Source: Thermococcus celericrescens
GTDB lineage: Archaea; Methanobacteriota_B; Thermococci; Thermococcales; Thermococcaceae
Direction of reading: 5' to 3'
NCBI RefSeq assembly: GCF_001484195.1
Contig: NZ_LLYW01000023.1
Span: 17,206 to 81,205, forward strand
Length of the DNA: 64,000 nt
The notes below the pieces were generated by a model. The model saw only the letters and a list, made by a program, of their open reading frames with translations. It was not told the origin of the DNA and searched no databases. Within the stretch, counting starts at the first letter, position 1, and each line of letters starts with the position of its first letter. A program made the translations under genes and the position numbers. Of this stretch, positions 60,534-64,000 are shown piece after piece.

Positions 60534-61928
60534 ATGGACAGGAACCTTGAGGCACTTTTCAGACCGAAGAGCATCGCCGTTATCGGCGCTTCGGAGAAGC
60601 CGGGCAAGATTGGCTACGCTGTTATGAAGAACCTCGTTGAGTACGGCTACGAGGGCAAGATATACCCGGTCAACGTTAAGGGTGTTGAGATAGAGATAAA
60701 CGGGAAGAAGTTCCAGTCGTACAAGAGCATCCTCGACGTTCCGGACGAGGTTGACATGGCCGTCATAATCGTCCCGGCCAAGTTCGTCCCGCAGATCGTT
60801 GAGGAGTGCGGCCAGAAGGGTGTTAAGGTTCTCCCGATCATCAGCTCGGGCTTCGGCGAGCTCGGTGAGGAGGGCAAGAAGGTCGAGAGGCAGATAGTCG
60901 AGACCGCCCACAAGTACGGCATGAGGATCCTCGGCCCGAACATCTTCGGCGTCGTCTACACGCCGGACAAGCTCAACGCCACCTTCGGCCCGACCGATGT
61001 CATGCCGGGCAACCTGGCCCTCATCAGCCAGAGCGGTGCGCTGGGAATAGCCCTCATGGGATGGACCATCCTCGAGAAGGTTGGCCTCTCGGCCGTCGTC
61101 AGCGTCGGAAACAAGAGCGACATAGATGACGCCGACCTTCTCGAGTTCTTCAAGGAGGACGACAACACCAAGGCCATCCTCATCTACATGGAGGGCGTCA
61201 AGGACGGAAGGCGCTTCATGGAGGTAGCCAGGGAGGTCAGCATGGAGAAACCGATTATTATCATCAAGGCTGGAAGGAGCGAGCGCGGTGCCAAAGCAGC
61301 TGCTTCCCACACCGGTTCGCTCGCCGGCGCGGACAGCATCTACACCGCCGCCTTCAAGCAGAGCGGCGTTCTCAGGGCGCTCACCATCGGAGAGGCCTTC
61401 GACTGGGCCAGGACCCTGAGCAACCTTCCGGAGCCGGAGGGGGAGAACGTCGTCATCCTCACCAACGGCGGTGGAATAGGAGTTATGGCCACCGATGCCG
61501 CCGAGGAGGAGGGACTGCACCTCTACGACGACCTCGAGGAGCTCAAGGTCTTTGCCAACCACATGCCGCCCTTCGGAAGCTACAAGAACCCGGTTGACCT
61601 CACCGGTATGGCCGGCGCGGAGAGCTACGAGGGCGCCGTCAGGGACGCCCTTGCGAACCCGAACATGCACGCCGTGGCTGTACTCTACTGCCAGACGGCA
61701 GTGCTCGACCCGCGCGACCTGGCTAAGATCGTCATCCGCGAGTACAACGAGAGCGGCAGGAAGAAACCCCTCGTCGTTGCAATCGTCGGCGGCATAGAGG
61801 CCAAGGAAGCCATCGACATGCTCAACGAGGAGGGCATTCCGGCCTATCCGGAGCCGGAGAGGGCCATCAAGTCCCTCGCGGCCCTCTACAAGTGGAGCAA
61901 CTGGAAGGCCAGGCAGAGGAAGGAGTGA
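60534..61928 (+). CDS. Acyl-CoA synthetase (ADP-forming), alpha subunit, orphan
   Basis: 464 aa. CoA-binding domain LFRPKSIAVIGASEKPGKIG, ligase-CoA domain with phospho-His in ASHTGSLAGADSIYTAAF near residue 255, and CoA-ligase tail. A paralogue of the alpha subunit at 10367-11785, but with no beta gene beside it; it must use a beta subunit encoded elsewhere, possibly the one at 9631. The ATG follows GAGGTGATTGAG; a TATA-like AAAAGTTATAACC lies upstream. Confidence 0.92.
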   Translation: MDRNLEALFRPKSIAVIGASEKPGKIGYAVMKNLVEYGYEGKIYPVNVKGVEIEINGKKFQSYKSILDVPDEVDMAVIIVPAKFVPQIVEECGQKGVKVLPIISSGFGELGEEGKKVERQIVETAHKYGMRILGPNIFGVVYTPDKLNATFGPTDVMPGNLALISQSGALGIALMGWTILEKVGLSAVVSVGNKSDIDDADLLEFFKEDDNTKAILIYMEGVKDGRRFMEVAREVSMEKPIIIIKAGRSERGAKAAASHTGSLAGADSIYTAAFKQSGVLRALTIGEAFDWARTLSNLPEPEGENVVILTNGGGIGVMATDAAEEEGLHLYDDLEELKVFANHMPPFGSYKNPVDLTGMAGAESYEGAVRDALANPNMHAVAVLYCQTAVLDPRDLAKIVIREYNESGRKKPLVVAIVGGIEAKEAIDMLNEEGIPAYPEPERAIKSLAALYKWSNWKARQRKE

Positions 61929-62023
61929 GCCCCTTCCCTCTCTTTTAATTCCCATTTCATCCGTCGATTCTCACCCGGTAAGTGTTTTAACGTGCCCTTC
62001 CCAAACGGTTTTGGGGAAGCGCC

Positions 62024-62731
62024 ATGCTCATCGCCCTCATCTCAGACATCCACTCCAACCTGGAGGCCCTGAAGGCTGTCTGGCGGGAGGTAAGGCGTGC
62101 CGACGCCGTTCTCTGCATGGGCGACCTGGTCGGCTACGGGGCTTCGCCAAACGAGGTCGTTGAGTTCGTGAGGGAGCGGATGGAGAAAAGAACCTTTCTC
62201 TGCGTCCGCGGCAACCACGACAACGCTATAGCCTTCGGGGCGGAGTGGGGCTTCAACCCCTATGCGCGGCAGGCGGTTCGCTGGCATCAGAGAATCATGA
62301 CCGTGGAAAACCTCGAATTTCTCAGAAGACTCCCCGTGAGGCAGCTCTTTACAGACGACGCTGGACGGAGCTACCTTCTCATCCACGGCTCCCCAAGGGC
62401 CCCGCTGGACGAGTACCTCTTTCCATGGCTCCAGGATGAGGAGTTCAAAGCGGTTTTGAGCTACGTCCGTCAGGATGACCTCCTGGTCGGCCACACCCAT
62501 GTGCCCATGCTGAGGGTGCTGGGGGGCAGGAGGATCATCAACCCCGGAGGCGTGGGGCAGCCCAGGGACGGAGACTGGAGGGCGGCATATGCGCTGATCG
62601 ACACCGACGAGAAGCCACCAGATAACGTTGAGTTCCGAAGGGTGGAGTACGACGTTCAGGAAGCGGCAGGAAAGATACTTGATGCGGGCCTGCCCCGCTT
62701 CCTTGCGGAGAGGCTGTACGATGGGTATTGA
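62024..62731 (+). CDS. Calcineurin-like metallophosphoesterase (YfcE/MJ0936 type)
   Basis: 235 aa. Two-metal phosphoesterase motifs in order: LISDIHSNLEALKAV, CMGDLVGYG, VRGNHDNAI, LIHGSPRAP, VGHTHVPM and NPGGVGQPRDGD. Family members hydrolyse small phosphodiesters; substrate unknown. Single-gene unit with TATA-like GTTTTAACG upstream. Confidence 0.88.
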   Translation: MLIALISDIHSNLEALKAVWREVRRADAVLCMGDLVGYGASPNEVVEFVRERMEKRTFLCVRGNHDNAIAFGAEWGFNPYARQAVRWHQRIMTVENLEFLRRLPVRQLFTDDAGRSYLLIHGSPRAPLDEYLFPWLQDEEFKAVLSYVRQDDLLVGHTHVPMLRVLGGRRIINPGGVGQPRDGDWRAAYALIDTDEKPPDNVEFRRVEYDVQEAAGKILDAGLPRFLAERLYDGY

Positions 62732-62742
62732 AAAGGAGGGAA

Positions 62743-63063
62743 TCACCGTCCGAGGCCGGAGGATCCCCCGGAGACCTTCGCTGAGGAAGGCGGCCTCCTG
62801 AGCTTGGATTTGACGGCGAGTTTGCTCGAGTCGATGATTATGACCTCGCCAATGCTCTTAACTGCGCTGACGGGAATGAGGAGCAGACCCTCGTGATCCG
62901 TAACGAACTCGCTGGTGTCGAGGTCCTCATCCGGCTCGGCCACTATCACGAGTATGTCCCCAGTCTCCTCGTCAAAGCTGAGGTCGTAGACCCAGCCGAG
63001 CCTTACACCGGTGTCGGTTATCAGTTCCACGTCCCTAAGCTTGGAAGCCATTATCTTGACCAT
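62743..63063 (-). CDS. PRC-barrel domain protein
   Basis: 106 aa. A PRC barrel: ASKLRDVELITDTGVRLGWVYDLSFDEETGDIL in part (about 5-38), then LLIPVSAVKSIGEVIIID. C-terminal SGGSSGLGR tail. In archaea such proteins have been linked to cell division or RNA metabolism, but this one cannot be assigned. ATG chosen with GGGGTGGCGAAA before it, since the longer frame has no support. Confidence 0.82.
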   Translation of the reverse strand: MVKIMASKLRDVELITDTGVRLGWVYDLSFDEETGDILVIVAEPDEDLDTSEFVTDHEGLLLIPVSAVKSIGEVIIIDSSKLAVKSKLRRPPSSAKVSGGSSGLGR

Positions 63064-63139
63064 TTTCGCCACCCCTCGGTTTAATCGTGTAAGTTCTTGG
63101 GCACCAACGTATAAAACCTTTTCCAAAAAAGGAGGGAAA

Positions 63140-64000
63140 TCAGAAGGTGTAGTAGTCGGGTCCCTCCGTTTTCTTTCCAGTCCTCTTCTTCCTGTTCTCG
63201 TCGAAATTCTGGTAGTACTCGACCATGTAGGGCGTTATGCTCGGGCGTACCTTCTTGAGGGCCGCCTCGAAGTCCTTCCTGGAAACCCTGAGCCTCTCAA
63301 GGAACTCCTCGCTCTCCTCCTCGACGACCTCCGCCGGCATCTCCCTCATTATCCTGCGCATCGCCAGCAGGGCCGCTTCCCTCACGAGGGCCTCTATGTC
63401 CGCACCGCTGTAGCCCTCGGTCTTCTTTGCGAGCTCCCTGAGGTTGACGTCCCCTGCCAGGGGTACGCGCTTCGTGTGGACCCTGAGTATCTCCAGCCTA
63501 GCTTTCTCGTCCGGCGCTGGAACGAGTATGAGCCTGTCGAACCTGCCGGGTCTCAGGAGGGCAGGGTCAAGGATATCCGGCCTGTTCGTTGCGGCTATAA
63601 CAACCACGCCGCTGTTGCGCTCTATGCCGTCCATCTCGGTGAGGAGCTGGTTGATGAGCCTGTCCGTAACGCGGTCGCCCTCCATGCCCCTGGCGGGGGC
63701 TATCGCGTCAATCTCGTCTATGAATATGACCGTCGGAGCCGCCTGTCTCGCCTTCCTGAATATCTCCCTCACGCGCTTCTCGCTCTCGCCCACCCACTTG
63801 CTGAGAACCTCCGGACCGCGGATGCCGATGAAGTTGGCCTCGCTCTCCGTCGCCACGGCCTTAGCTAGGAGCGTCTTACCTGTTCCGGGCGGGCCGTAGA
63901 GGAGCACACCCCTCGGCGGTTCAATGCCGAGCCTCTGGAACGCCTTGGGATATTTCATCGGCCACTCGACCGCCTCTTTGAGCTCCTGCTTTACCTCCTC
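63140..64000 (-). CDS. Second CDC48-type AAA+ ATPase (partial, continues beyond window)
   Basis: Only the last 286 residues are present: the second AAA module with [56 protein letters not shown], and a C-terminal tail [16 protein letters not shown]. Similar to, but distinct from, the CDC48 at 41061-43448 (about 75% alike by eye in this module). The reading frame continues to the edge of the window, so an internal Met is not the start. Confidence 0.92.
   Translation of the reverse strand, partial: EEVKQELKEAVEWPMKYPKAFQRLGIEPPRGVLLYGPPGTGKTLLAKAVATESEANFIGIRGPEVLSKWVGESEKRVREIFRKARQAAPTVIFIDEIDAIAPARGMEGDRVTDRLINQLLTEMDGIERNSGVVVIAATNRPDILDPALLRPGRFDRLILVPAPDEKARLEILRVHTKRVPLAGDVNLRELAKKTEGYSGADIEALVREAALLAMRRIMREMPAEVVEEESEEFLERLRVSRKDFEAALKKVRPSITPYMVEYYQNFDENRKKRTGKKTEGPDYYTF

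Noticed and set aside
1..64000. tRNA or rRNA genes
   Set aside because: Looked for T-arm GGTTCRA-type sequences and rRNA landmarks on both strands and found none convincing.

Overview
The window reads as a chromosomal segment of a hyperthermophilic euryarchaeon of the Thermococcales, most likely Thermococcus. The support is direct: ADP-dependent phosphofructokinase, ADP-forming acyl-CoA synthetases, a HerA-Mre11-Rad50-NurA operon, Hef, FEN1, TFB, aIF6, L39e/L31e/L18Ae/S19e, archaeal TATA boxes of the TTTAAA/TTTATA type, GGTGA-type ribosome binding sites and several probably leaderless genes. Genes are dense and GC-rich.

Layout. 0-7 kb: end of a Xer recombinase, pfkC with a Thermococcales-glycolytic-motif-like site, a maleate-isomerase-family enzyme, a nitroreductase, ThiI and a THUMP-less ThiI paralogue, and a cysteine-synthase-family gene with a frameshift in a G6 tract. 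7-8.5 kb: a TnpB transposon without TnpA. 8.5-15 kb: MFS transporter, acyl-CoA synthetase (ADP-forming) alpha and beta subunits, a TIM-barrel isomerase, a duplicated MgtE-type transporter and two PhoU/TrkA-C proteins. 15-25 kb: a probable H/ACA guide RNA, Hef, SMC-ScpA, and an operon for the small mutase subunit, MeaB GTPase and epimerase of methylmalonyl-CoA metabolism; the large mutase subunit lies 22 kb away. 25-31 kb: PHP phosphoesterase, a 1-kb gene-free stretch with CRISPR-repeat remnants, a mobile element and a candidate RNA, then Maf, a PINA-type ATPase, a MinD-like ATPase and glyoxylate reductase. 31-39 kb: a probable C/D sRNA and the DNA-end-resection operon. 40-45 kb: CDC48/VAT and Hsp20, separated and bracketed by mobile elements, with a perfect Phr heat-shock operator before hsp20. 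45-54 kb: ABC exporter, mutase large subunit, an AT-richer pair of orphan genes, and a translation cluster. 54-64 kb: RNA-binding and ribosomal genes, PDCD5, TFB, FEN1, a second TnpB transposon, an orphan acyl-CoA synthetase alpha subunit and a second CDC48 paralogue running off the window.

The most interesting signal is a family of about 400-bp tnpB-less elements (26338-26744, 40651-41059, 43477-43872). They share left and right ends with the TnpB transposons and keep the tnpB 3' end/omegaRNA-like region. In place of the nuclease gene they carry three consecutive hairpins, two of which change sequence between copies while keeping their pairing. They look like non-autonomous, RNA-encoding elements that could supply guide RNAs to the two TnpB proteins in trans. 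Two of them face each other across cdc48, and one appears to have separated cdc48 from hsp20 and to supply its TATA box. Shorter derivatives with only fused ends are also present.
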